A stretch of 64,000 nucleotides of DNA from NCBI RefSeq assembly GCF_002949735.1, contig NZ_CP026681.1:4613501-4677500 (forward strand), written 5' to 3'. This document shows positions 25,925-34,903 of the stretch, in pieces. Every line of letters begins with the position of its first letter. Position 1 is the stretch's first letter. The notes beneath the pieces are model-generated. The model worked only from the letters and a program-made list of their open reading frames with translations, was not told the DNA's origin and made no database searches. This stretch comes from Nostoc sp. 'Peltigera membranacea cyanobiont' N6. GTDB taxonomy: Bacteria; Cyanobacteriota; Cyanobacteriia; Cyanobacteriales; Nostocaceae. The position numbers and the translations under genes are program-made.

Positions 25925-26964
25925 TACTCTTTCCCCGCTTTAGCAGTAGTTTTCTTCTTGCTGATATGTTTCTTGGCATAATCTTTAGCTTCTGCATCAG
26001 CTTTTTGCAAAATTGCCTGAATTCCTTTTTCACTTCCTATTAAAGTTTTGACTTCATTAATTAGGGATACAAAAGCATTCCCAATAAAATCTGTGTGAAC
26101 AATAAACTCATCAGCCATTAACGCTTCAATAGCATTTTTTGCAGCAGTAATCACATCATCTTCATCTAGTGGATCGGGAGCATTTAAAGTATTATTAGAT
26201 TTCATTTGGTCATATATTGCCTGAGTCCAACGCAGGTTACTAGTAATTTCTCCGTCCGCAAAGACAACACCAATTAACTCATTTCTAACCCTACCTGTAC
26301 GGGTTGTTTGCGCTCCATAATGACGAGTTCGCAAAATGTTATTAAAAACGTAAAGAAAGCTAGCCTCAGTGGGGTCTTTTAAGGTGACAATACTAGGAAA
26401 GAAAACTTGCGGTCTAATATGGTCTTGCTGATTAATTCGACTGGTAACTTCACCAGGTTTAGAACCATTTTCACCCTTGGAAGCCATCGTACCATTTTCA
26501 TAAGGAGCATTGAGGGTAAATGTTTCGTGTGATTCATCAAAAGCTGTAATTGAAAATGCCGTGTCTACTACAACTTTCGATTTTTCAGAGCCAGAGTCAC
26601 CAATAGCAAATCCGTAAATGATGCAATCAGGATTATCCATTGCAAAATTCACGTTGTATTCGCATTCTTCAGCCGTCATCAAGCCATAGTTACGCAGCAA
26701 TTCCCGACCAACTAAACGCTCTGGAGTAGACTGTTTGCGCTTGAACATTGACAAACGGCTAATTGTAGTTTTGTCTTTAACTCCTGCTCTTACTCGTGCT
26801 TTATTCAGTTCTGCATCTGTCTGGAATAAAGGATAAGATTCAGTAATGCGAATGGTCAAGAAATGAACATATTTCCCCATTGGTTTGTAAGGAATCTCAG
26901 TTTGAAAGAATTTGGATTCAACAGTTTTTAAAATTGCCATGATTTTCTCCAAAGAATTATTCAC
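25924..26964 (-). CDS. csc2: Type I-D Cascade backbone Csc2 (Cas7-type)
   Basis: The 346-residue protein has a RAMP backbone subunit layout: YVHFLTIRITESYPLFQTD near the start, RLVGRELLRNYGLMTAEECE, then FVFNNILRTRHYGAQTTRTG-like sequence (here LYVFNNILRTRHYG) and a Lys-rich tail (KKHISKKKTTAKAGKE). It polymerises along the spacer part of the crRNA. It lies between cas10d (92-bp gap) and csc1 (1-bp overlap), normal for I-D. Confidence 0.94.
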   Translation of the reverse strand: MNNSLEKIMAILKTVESKFFQTEIPYKPMGKYVHFLTIRITESYPLFQTDAELNKARVRAGVKDKTTISRLSMFKRKQSTPERLVGRELLRNYGLMTAEECEYNVNFAMDNPDCIIYGFAIGDSGSEKSKVVVDTAFSITAFDESHETFTLNAPYENGTMASKGENGSKPGEVTSRINQQDHIRPQVFFPSIVTLKDPTEASFLYVFNNILRTRHYGAQTTRTGRVRNELIGVVFADGEITSNLRWTQAIYDQMKSNNTLNAPDPLDEDDVITAAKNAIEALMADEFIVHTDFIGNAFVSLINEVKTLIGSEKGIQAILQKADAEAKDYAKKHISKKKTTAKAGKE

Positions 26965-27015
26965 TACTTGTTTACGTTTCCAGCAAAAATGCTAAGGGTA
27001 AATCCCTAATCATTC

Positions 27016-27118
27016 TCGTTATCTATTTCCACAGACTTTTCATTTTTACCTAGACTTCATAGATTATCAATAAATTCTTGCATCAGCTCGTTATCTATTT
27101 CCACAGACTTTTCATTTA
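27016..27118. repeat. 31-bp direct repeat at the 3' end of cas10d
   Basis: The stretch CTCGTTATCTATTTCCACAG and the next 11 bases occur identically at 27016-27046 and 27088-27118. The second copy codes for the last part of Cas10d (NEKSVEIDNE); the first is a non-coding duplicate after the stop codon. It is a small tandem duplication of the gene tail. Confidence 0.85.
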
Positions 27119-30100
27119 TTCCTGCATTTTCTTTGTCATCTTCAAGACGATAAAGAAATTCACAGGTATCTCGAATTAAGTTGAGTTGACGACCTGCCAA
27201 ACGAGCGCGATCGCCTGCAAATGCGTTATCAAATACCTCCACTACAAAATACTTGGCAAAATCTAGAACAGCTTGCCGTTCTTCTTCTCGTTTGCTCATA
27301 ATCCAACGTCCTTCAGCAGTAGAAGAATGAACGCGATCCATGAGTTTAAAAACTTCTGCTGCAACAGCCACAACTAATGTTTCTCCCTGAAACACACTTG
27401 ACTCAGCTTTGAGTATAGTTTCAGCCGCAATATCAACTGGTTTCAACACAGCATTAGACTTAGGATTATAACGCTTATTAGCTCGGTAAAATCTGCGATA
27501 TAAATCTGTTAATTTCTTAGGATGATTCAGACTTGATGCTTCTCCCACAATTAATTGCTCCATATTAGTGTCATATTTCACATAAGGGTCAAAACAAGGA
27601 TAAAAATGATAGGCATAAAGCCGGATTTTTTCAATTCGCGCTGTTTCCAAACCCTGGTTACGTACCCAGCGATTGAGATAAGAAAAAACGTACAAAGGAC
27701 TGGTTTCAAAATCTTTAGCCAGTTCTGTAAATCTCCCCCAATTGGCATCGTAACCAGACTTACCTTGTCGCGCATTCACATCTAAATGAATGGCATAAGC
27801 GGCGGTAAGCACATTTAAAGGTGCTGGGTATTGGATGCCGTTTTCATTCCAGCCTTCGAGGATGTAGTCAAGACGGAAGCGATCGCGCCTTACTAAAGCA
27901 CGGAAAGCATGAGGCGCACTATCAAGGAAAACGCTTTCCTCAAATTCAGCCCCATCATTAAATGGTGGAATTGGTGACTCTGAAACCACAGTTTTAACAT
28001 CTAAAATCATCGGGAAAGCAAACGCTAACCAAGTTGGCATTACCCAAGATTCTGTATCGGTGCTGTCTCTTCCTGGCGGGAGTGCCATGAAGTAAAATGT
28101 TAAAGGCTGGTCTTCAGGATAGGAAAGCTTAAAGGTGCGATCCTTGTCACGCTGAAGGTTTTCATCGATTAAGAAACTATCTACACTTTGGTAGCGATCG
28201 CGCCCCAAATCCGCCTGTAAATCCTTACTGATAAAATGATTGCGAATGCTGGTATCAAAGCGAGTTTGAGCAATACCGTTGTAAGCTTTCTGCAAAAATT
28301 TATTAGTCTCTGGAGTAAAGTAATAAGTAGGATAAAAATAGAGATAGCGATATTTACCATCTTCAAATCGCTTACCTACAGCTTGAGTTTGATTCATCAA
28401 GATTTGCCTCAGCATCATCTCTACACCTGCGATACTGGAGATATTGCGTTTAGCGTTGGAACCTCCTAACATTTGCTTATTTGTATAAACTTGTGGCGTA
28501 AATAAAACTGCTGATTCCATTTGCTCAGTAACCGTGTAAGCAGAATGAGAAATGGAGCAGATTAATTGTTTCCCTCGCCCTGCTTTTTTCGCAGCATTGT
28601 AATTACCTAACTCATCTAGGAATGTTTCAACTTGAGCTTTAACAGATGATACTTGATTAGTGCCTGGTAACATCACAACTCGTTGTACCCAAAGCCTTAA
28701 ATCATCCCAACCATCAGGCAATTTATACTGAGAAATTATCGGAGAAATTAAGGTTGTCAAATAGTCAATAACTTGCTGACAAGCTTCGCGTACATCTTCA
28801 ATTCCTGGATGATGTTCTAAATATTTAGCCGCAAGATAATACCATTCATAAGGTACTCCTCCAGTATTCCCCTTTAACTTGTTTTCTTTGAGACTTTCGT
28901 TAATGCGTTGAATTTCTCGAATTTGGGGTAAACATTCTGCTAAATTCCAAAATTCTGCAACTTTGTGAGTTAAATCAAAATCGGGAACTGCTGGCAGCTT
29001 TTTATCTTTCTTACGAGCAGAATCAACGCGATTAACTGTTTCTTCCCAAATCTTCCGGCTAACTAAATCACCAAATTCTGCTATTTGGTCAATGCGGATA
29101 TCGTCTTCAAATTTGAAGTCATAATCAGCAGATAAAACATTTTGTTGCTGAAACTTGTTTAGATTTTCGCTGCGACTTTTAGCAACAGAGCCTTTATTAG
29201 GGTTTAAGATGCGTAATGTAGCATCTAAGGCTACTTTCATCAAGCCTATGTCGTCAAAAAATAAATTGTAATATTCGGCATATTTCATGCCTTTGCCATC
29301 TCTACCAAATCCTGTTTGTCTGAGGCGTAATTGGCCTGCACAAAGCGATTTAATACTGTTAACTACACGGTCTGGTAAATCTTCCGGCGAGATAGCTGGA
29401 GCATTGCGCGAAGCCAAGTAAATTACGCCTGTTGGCAGATATAACAAAGGTTCATAGTAAGTATGTTCATCAGTATTGAGACTAGTATGAGCCTGAATTA
29501 AAGCATTATTGACCACATTAGTTAAAACACCCCGATTCTCAGCAATGCTATGATAGGTAAACTTCAACTGTCCATCACTGAGGCTGTGGAGAATTCCATT
29601 TAATGCTTGGTGTTCTGCATCTTGAGGATGTTTAATAACTGAGGAAAGTAAATCAGCTAAACAAGTTAAATCAGCAAGACATATCAGGATATAATCATCT
29701 ATTATTGGATGTAAACCATGCTCAGAAACATTGAGATTTGTATCATTTCGACGCTGGGCATTGTAGGCAATAAATAACAAATCATCTCGATATTCTTGCC
29801 ATGCTGTTGGTTCATCAGGGCTAACAAATTTATCAAGACCTAATTCACAGACTATAACATCTATAATTTCGCGGTGGGCATCTACAGATAACTTGCGAAT
29901 GTCTTGTTCTTTATCTTGACCAATTGCTTTATAATTATCTGGCATTTGAGGAAATAGCCGATAATCAAATTTTTCAAAATCATGTAAAATAAACCCAGCA
30001 ATTAATAAGCGTCTTTCTTGTTCTTGAATTACCCTTTTTGCAGTGGTATCAAGTTTATTGAGACAACGTTCTATTAAATTAGCTGGTAGTAAACCATTGA

Positions 30101-30545
30101 GTAAATGAGTATTTAAAGATTGATCGCCTGCATTTCTTCGGTCAAGTTTTTTCGGCTCTTTTATTTTGTGACTTTTTCCTAAATTATTTTTGTGAAAATT
30201 CTCTATTTCTTTTCCTCTCTTTTCATCGAAATAATCAAAAAATTTCCCACCTTTGGCTGTAACTCCAACTGCTACCCGTAAAAGATTGGGTAAAACGTAA
30301 TCACTAAATTCCTGCATAATTAAATCATCGTCATTTTCTGACTTAATTGCATCTTGCAGTAACTTGAGAGTTAAGAGTGCTGCTGATTGTGTTTCGACTT
30401 TTAGATTAGATGTTTCTTGAAAATCAGAATCATCTCCAGACATCCAATCATCATCTGATAGTTCCGAGGTTGAATCATTTTCTGTTTCTGCTTCTAAAAG
30501 TGATAGTTGTTGATATTCATCGGATTTTTTACTTTTTTTCGCCAT
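27057..30545 (-). CDS. cas10d: Type I-D large subunit Cas10d (Csc3) with HD nuclease domain
   Basis: At 1162 residues it is the size expected for Cas10d/Csc3. After an acidic Ser/Asp-rich head of about 50 residues it carries an HD-type nuclease region: THLLNGLLP with His147 and ILHDFEKFDY with His188-Asp189. That is where I-D systems hold the DNA nuclease, since their Cas3' is a bare helicase. The rest is palm-like and helical. It recognises the PAM and cuts target DNA with Cas3'. It is preceded after 64 bp by the DUF1016 nuclease gene and followed by csc2. Confidence 0.95.
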   Translation of the reverse strand: MAKKSKKSDEYQQLSLLEAETENDSTSELSDDDWMSGDDSDFQETSNLKVETQSAALLTLKLLQDAIKSENDDDLIMQEFSDYVLPNLLRVAVGVTAKGGKFFDYFDEKRGKEIENFHKNNLGKSHKIKEPKKLDRRNAGDQSLNTHLLNGLLPANLIERCLNKLDTTAKRVIQEQERRLLIAGFILHDFEKFDYRLFPQMPDNYKAIGQDKEQDIRKLSVDAHREIIDVIVCELGLDKFVSPDEPTAWQEYRDDLLFIAYNAQRRNDTNLNVSEHGLHPIIDDYILICLADLTCLADLLSSVIKHPQDAEHQALNGILHSLSDGQLKFTYHSIAENRGVLTNVVNNALIQAHTSLNTDEHTYYEPLLYLPTGVIYLASRNAPAISPEDLPDRVVNSIKSLCAGQLRLRQTGFGRDGKGMKYAEYYNLFFDDIGLMKVALDATLRILNPNKGSVAKSRSENLNKFQQQNVLSADYDFKFEDDIRIDQIAEFGDLVSRKIWEETVNRVDSARKKDKKLPAVPDFDLTHKVAEFWNLAECLPQIREIQRINESLKENKLKGNTGGVPYEWYYLAAKYLEHHPGIEDVREACQQVIDYLTTLISPIISQYKLPDGWDDLRLWVQRVVMLPGTNQVSSVKAQVETFLDELGNYNAAKKAGRGKQLICSISHSAYTVTEQMESAVLFTPQVYTNKQMLGGSNAKRNISSIAGVEMMLRQILMNQTQAVGKRFEDGKYRYLYFYPTYYFTPETNKFLQKAYNGIAQTRFDTSIRNHFISKDLQADLGRDRYQSVDSFLIDENLQRDKDRTFKLSYPEDQPLTFYFMALPPGRDSTDTESWVMPTWLAFAFPMILDVKTVVSESPIPPFNDGAEFEESVFLDSAPHAFRALVRRDRFRLDYILEGWNENGIQYPAPLNVLTAAYAIHLDVNARQGKSGYDANWGRFTELAKDFETSPLYVFSYLNRWVRNQGLETARIEKIRLYAYHFYPCFDPYVKYDTNMEQLIVGEASSLNHPKKLTDLYRRFYRANKRYNPKSNAVLKPVDIAAETILKAESSVFQGETLVVAVAAEVFKLMDRVHSSTAEGRWIMSKREEERQAVLDFAKYFVVEVFDNAFAGDRARLAGRQLNLIRDTCEFLYRLEDDKENAGINEKSVEIDNELMQEFIDNL

Positions 30546-30609
30546 CTTCTTTATTAAATGAAATTAAATAAGATTTGAGTTCTCCAGCATTATCGCTAAT
30601 CGTCAACAT

Positions 30610-31629
30610 TCATTCAAATCCTTCTAGCAATCTAGCAACTTGCTCTGGATCTGGAAGTTGATTTTTTAATTCTTGTGGTACTTTAGACACTATTTGGTAA
30701 GTTGCAACACCAATTGGTTTATTAGATTCCTTTAGTGCATATTCAACAATAGTTCTCTGTTTAGATTTACAAAGAATAATCCCAATAGAAGGATTTTCAT
30801 CTGGTAGCTTTACAGTATTATCTAAAACAGCTAAATAAAACTGCATTTTGCCAATATATTCAGGTAAAAACTTACCAATTTTTAGTTCTATTGCCACCAA
30901 ACACTTTAAACGGCGATGATATAATAAGATATCTATAAAATATTCTTCATCATCAACTTCTAAACGATATTGGCTACCAATAAAGGCAAATATTCCACCC
31001 ATTTCTTGTAAGAAAGGTTGAACTTTTGCTAATATTGACTCTTCTAGCTGTCGTTCGCTGTGTTCATCTGCTAATTCCAAAAAATCAAAAGTATATTCAT
31101 CTTTAACTGCTAGCTTTAATTGGTTACGGATCTCTGCTGAGATGCTTTGATCAAAATTAGTTTGATTCAGCAGAGTTTTTTCATAAGTTTGATTTTCAAT
31201 TTGGTGAATTAAAACGTTTTTTGTCCAGCCAAATTTCCGAGTCATTCTAATGTAGAATTCTCGTTCTAAGTCATCTTTGCATTTTTCTAAAATGACTAAA
31301 TTGTGAGTCCATCCAATTTCTGCAACCAATGGTTGCAGTTTTTCATTTTGGCTATATGTGACGTAAAAATTTCGCATATTCCAGATATTTCTGGCAGAAA
31401 AACCACTAATACCAGGAAACTCTGCTTGTAAGTCTTTTGCTAACTGTTCTACTACTGATTTACCCCAACTAGCATCCTGTTGTTTGATAACAATCATCTG
31501 CCCAATATCCCAATACAGGTTAATCATTTCCCGATTAACTGCCTTTAATGCTTCGTACTGGGCTGAACGAATCCGTTGTTGTACTTCCATAAGTAGATTT
31601 CTATAATCGTCAGAAATGGAATTACTCAT
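30610..31629 (-). CDS. DUF1016/YhcG-family PD-(D/E)XK nuclease between cas10d and cas3'
   Basis: The 339-residue protein has the DUF1016_N helical domain (residues about 8-170: WDIGQMIVIKQQDASWGKSV, LAKDLQAEFPGISGFSARNI, VNREMINLYW) and a C-terminal PDDEXK_9-type nuclease core with Asp233 in YFIDILLYHRR and Glu248-x-Lys250 in LVAIELKIGKF. Catalytic residues look intact. Family members occur near restriction and other defence genes. Here it is on the same strand as the cas genes, 64 bp upstream of cas10d. It may be an accessory nuclease of this locus or an inserted defence gene; the 950-bp gap to cas3' suggests the region was rearranged. Confidence 0.9.
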   Translation of the reverse strand: MSNSISDDYRNLLMEVQQRIRSAQYEALKAVNREMINLYWDIGQMIVIKQQDASWGKSVVEQLAKDLQAEFPGISGFSARNIWNMRNFYVTYSQNEKLQPLVAEIGWTHNLVILEKCKDDLEREFYIRMTRKFGWTKNVLIHQIENQTYEKTLLNQTNFDQSISAEIRNQLKLAVKDEYTFDFLELADEHSERQLEESILAKVQPFLQEMGGIFAFIGSQYRLEVDDEEYFIDILLYHRRLKCLVAIELKIGKFLPEYIGKMQFYLAVLDNTVKLPDENPSIGIILCKSKQRTIVEYALKESNKPIGVATYQIVSKVPQELKNQLPDPEQVARLLEGFE

Positions 31630-31932
31630 AATGACAATATTTTAAATTTTTGTATATACTAGACAACCTCACATATCTTCTGGTTTTAGCTGAGATTATG
31701 CTTCTAATTAACCATCTTTTACATCTTTATAAAAAATGCTCTACAGACTATTCCACAGTAGTAGTAGTGTTACTGTAGAGCTATATGAAAAAGTACAAAT
31801 CGGATCAATTTGGAATTTAAAATCTAACTGTGTTATTCCTAATTAACAATATTCGAGTGGAGTATATTTACTCATTACTACCCTACTGTTATGTTGAGAA
31901 TAATGTTAGACAGTATAATTTTGGGCTAGTTC
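31630..31932. other. Intergenic region upstream of the DUF1016 gene
   Basis: AT-rich sequence with no ORF of note. Promoter elements for the DUF1016-cas10d-csc2-csc1 block are expected here, but I could not fix them with confidence. Confidence 0.4.
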
Positions 31933-32166
31933 CTATCTAGATCCTTTGAGCATTAGTAAAACTAGATTAGTTGCCTCTTTGAAATCTGATGGAACTGGAT
32001 TTTCATCAAGAGCAGTCTTTAAATCCTTTACTTTTTCCTCAAACTGTTCAAGGATAATTCTGACTTCATCACTGACATTTTCTTTGTGTTCAAAATATGG
32101 CTTCCAGTTGTATGGAATTAACAAGAGGATTTGCCCTGATGTTTCAGAGTAACTAAAATCTTTCAT
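31933..32166 (-). CDS. 77-residue hypothetical protein between cas3' and the DUF1016 gene
   Basis: The protein MKDFSYSETSGQILLLIPYN...GSR is acidic in the middle (EHKENVSDEVRIILEQFEEK) with a predicted helical second half. AAGGA lies about 10 bp upstream of the ATG. It is on the same strand as the cas genes but separated from both neighbours by more than 300 bp. No family recognised. Confidence 0.5.
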   Translation of the reverse strand: MKDFSYSETSGQILLLIPYNWKPYFEHKENVSDEVRIILEQFEEKVKDLKTALDENPVPSDFKEATNLVLLMLKGSR

Positions 32167-32478
32167 TGTCCATTTTTCCTTATTGTTAAGAACAACAGGG
32201 AAAGCTACAGATACTATAAAGTCACAATTTAAAGTGGAGGGAAGTTAATCCCAGTCAGAGACATCAAGCCCTAAAAGCCAGTCCAGCGATGAAATCAAGG
32301 AGGGCGGGGCGTACAGTTCTGTGTTCCTACTCGCGCTCGTTTCTCATATAACTGTAGAATTTCCCTGTTATTAATTAATATATGCGATTTTTTATTACGA
32401 ACACAATCATTAACCATTTTATTCTTTATCCTTATTTGAACTATAATATATATAGCTGGTCAATGTGCTTCATAGCAC

Positions 32479-32591
32479 TTGTAGAGGTTATCAAACCCCT
32501 ATTAGGGATTGAAACAATGCTTTGTGTTCGTAATGGCGCTCGTTCCTCTATCTCCAGCAAGCCCAAACTAATCCCTATTAGGGATCTAAAC
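32479..32591 (+). CRISPR. Decayed two-repeat mini-array overlapping the end of cas3'
   Basis: On the plus strand, 32479-32515 ends in CCCTATTAGGGATTGAAAC and 32555-32591 carries AATCCCTATTAGGGAT then AAAC. Both match the 3' half of the main repeat read in its crRNA sense. The two repeat ends are 76 bp apart, within the 69-77-bp period of the main array. The 5' halves have drifted beyond recognition. Orientation is opposite to the main array. The second repeat encodes the final Asp-Pro and the TAA stop of cas3' on the minus strand. Confidence 0.75.
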
Positions 32592-34803
32592 ATGGCGTTA
32601 TCCATATTTCATCCCCTTTACTTTTAAACCAATGTGTCAAGGTATCTAGCAATAGTGCAGACTGCCCGAAAGCAATGCAGTATGGTGGTGTATTATCTAA
32701 AACACTATATTGGTCACTAATTGGGTAAATCTGAAAGTGCATTGGCAATCTTCCTTGCTGACGTACTCTCTCTAAGGGAAAAGGCAGCAGATAACTAACT
32801 AATGCCTGCTTCTTCAATTGCTTGTTAATTTCACTAATCCAATAGTTTGCAGGTTGCCAAACCTGAATACCCAACAACACCTGTACATCCCAATTATCAG
32901 CAAAGGGTTTCAAGTCCCCAGGATAAGTAAATTTCCAATCTAGTCTTTCTTCTCGATAGCGAAGTAATTTCATAAATCCTAGACAGTTTTTAAACCTGCC
33001 TTTGGGAATAGTTGTATCTGTGCATTCTGCTGTCGCTTGTCGCAGTCGTTCAAATTCTGTCCCCTTCATCGGTTCAATTTCCAAGTTGCTGAGAATTCCA
33101 GGTAAATCGTAGGTTTTGAACTTATCAGCCTCATTTTTTTCGGTAGTGTCGTAAATTCCACACAGTAAAGGACTCTTACCCCGAAAACTCACAGCCTCCT
33201 CTAAAATAGGATTTCCCTTATCTGTTCCTGAAAGTTCGTGCCATTTTTCTTCCCATTCTTTGCTACGGATAAAGGCTGCTTTAAGATTGACTTTTCTTTT
33301 GTCAGTGCTGAAAACTATCTCACAATCTTTCTTTAGTGCTTCCTGACTACCTGCTGCATATTGCTGTTTAATATTAGGATGTCCTAACTGTCGAACCAGT
33401 CGCATAGATTGAACAACACCCCATTTAAAGTAATAGCCTGTAAAATCATTAATTTTGCGGTATTTATCCCTAATTTGATCGTGAAAAAATGGACGTTCAT
33501 AAACTTCGCCTGACTTCAATAGTGGTGTTTCATCCTTCTCATCTTTTTCAAAAAGCCTTTTCACCAAAAATTCAGGGACAAGTGCATAAGCAGTAAAGTT
33601 AGTAAAATTAATCTGCTGTCCGTCACGTTCATAACCATCATGTCGTCCCAGTCTGCCTAAACGCTGGATAAAATTACCTGCGTCTGCTGATTCAAAAAAC
33701 AAGAAATTGATTTTGAAATCAACACCCACATCAATAGTGCTAGTTCCTAAAACTAAATCAGCATTTAGGGATTCTTCTTTAGTTTTTTTCCCAGATAAAC
33801 CAGTATTTTCTTCAACTGTTAAATTATACGGCTGGAGAAAAGATGTAAAAAAATCCTTTAATCTTTTCACAGCAGCAATAGAATTAAGAATAATTGCACC
33901 TTTGCTACCTGGATGCTTTTGTAAATGCTCTAAAATTAACGCTACATTATCTTTTAACCAAGTTTCTGAAGCTTTAGATGTAGGTTCTAAACTGACAAAC
34001 TGCAATGATATTTCCCCTACAACTTTTCGCCAAGATTGGGTTTTTAGATACTCAGGTTCAGGCAAATTATCAGGAAATTGATATTTATTCTCTTCAAGTG
34101 GGTTAATTTCATGACAGCGAAAATCTGCTAATTTAAGCCTTTCAATTAACTGCGGGTTTGGTGTGGCAGAAAGAAATAAAAACTTTTTACGTCTGTTAGT
34201 GTGACGAATCAATAGCATTGTGTTGATTACACTGACAATTTGTGGTGCTTGGAATACGTGGAACTCATCAAATATAATGAGATTAAACCTCTTATCGATT
34301 CGATTCCAAAGCTTATCAGGATTATCTTTGGAAAATAAGTATGCACCATAATGTAAGTAGTGAAAAATATCAGGATTGGTAAGTAAAATATCCGATTGTG
34401 CAGTACGAGTTTCTAAGGCTGCGCCTTTTTTCAAGTTTTCTTCTTCAGCATAAATTTCTAATTCTTGCCCACTTAATCGATTAACACGCGGTTTATGTTC
34501 AGGCTGAAATTTATCAATGTATCCTCTAATTTGTTTTTCTTGATCTCTAGCGAGTTCGTTTGTGGGATATAGCCCTAAAACTGGAGAGTGTCTTTGCAAA
34601 ATATCCAGGTATCCGGCGAGACTTTTACCATCGCCAGTCATCGCAGTGTTGAACACGACATCAATATTTGGATCGCGCAATGCTTCTAAAGTTGCGGCTT
34701 GATGCCAAGAAAGTAACCAATCTTTAGGTAATTTAACCCCGTCAGGTGTCGGGACGGTTTGCGAGTAAACAGGCTTGAGAGTAATTCTGTAATTTTCGGA
34801 CAT
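32578..34803 (-). CDS. cas3: Type I-D CRISPR helicase Cas3'
   Basis: The frame is open to 34869, but the ATG at 34803 (MSENYRITLKPVYSQTVPTP) is the normal start and gives 741 residues. Helicase motifs: Walker A AMTGDGKS with Lys60, DEFH at 179-182, SATP at 212-215 and a C-terminal motif VI region in NFIQRLGRLGRHDGYERDG. There is no HD domain, as expected when Cas10d carries it. It unwinds the target after Cascade binding. The last two codons and stop come from a CRISPR-repeat-like palindrome, so the original C-terminus may have been a few residues different. A divergent WYL regulator lies 100 bp upstream. Confidence 0.95.
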   Translation of the reverse strand: MSENYRITLKPVYSQTVPTPDGVKLPKDWLLSWHQAATLEALRDPNIDVVFNTAMTGDGKSLAGYLDILQRHSPVLGLYPTNELARDQEKQIRGYIDKFQPEHKPRVNRLSGQELEIYAEEENLKKGAALETRTAQSDILLTNPDIFHYLHYGAYLFSKDNPDKLWNRIDKRFNLIIFDEFHVFQAPQIVSVINTMLLIRHTNRRKKFLFLSATPNPQLIERLKLADFRCHEINPLEENKYQFPDNLPEPEYLKTQSWRKVVGEISLQFVSLEPTSKASETWLKDNVALILEHLQKHPGSKGAIILNSIAAVKRLKDFFTSFLQPYNLTVEENTGLSGKKTKEESLNADLVLGTSTIDVGVDFKINFLFFESADAGNFIQRLGRLGRHDGYERDGQQINFTNFTAYALVPEFLVKRLFEKDEKDETPLLKSGEVYERPFFHDQIRDKYRKINDFTGYYFKWGVVQSMRLVRQLGHPNIKQQYAAGSQEALKKDCEIVFSTDKRKVNLKAAFIRSKEWEEKWHELSGTDKGNPILEEAVSFRGKSPLLCGIYDTTEKNEADKFKTYDLPGILSNLEIEPMKGTEFERLRQATAECTDTTIPKGRFKNCLGFMKLLRYREERLDWKFTYPGDLKPFADNWDVQVLLGIQVWQPANYWISEINKQLKKQALVSYLLPFPLERVRQQGRLPMHFQIYPISDQYSVLDNTPPYCIAFGQSALLLDTLTHWFKSKGDEIWITPCLDP

Positions 34804-34903
34804 ACACTTAAATAGTGTCCGTAACTGGTTGTTAAAAACTATATTGACACGCAAAATAGAAGTTGACAAGAGAAATTATGTACAAAGTATACGGACAATT
34901 TTA
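34804..34903. promoter_or_regulatory. Divergent promoter region between cas3' and the WYL regulator
   Basis: The 100-bp gap holds an inverted pair GTCCGTA (34817-34823) and TACGGAC (34890-34896), each about 10 bp from one of the two start codons, which is a candidate operator. TTGACA boxes are at 34844-34849 and 34863-34868; the latter has AGTATA 17 bp downstream on the plus strand. These are motif matches only. Confidence 0.45.
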
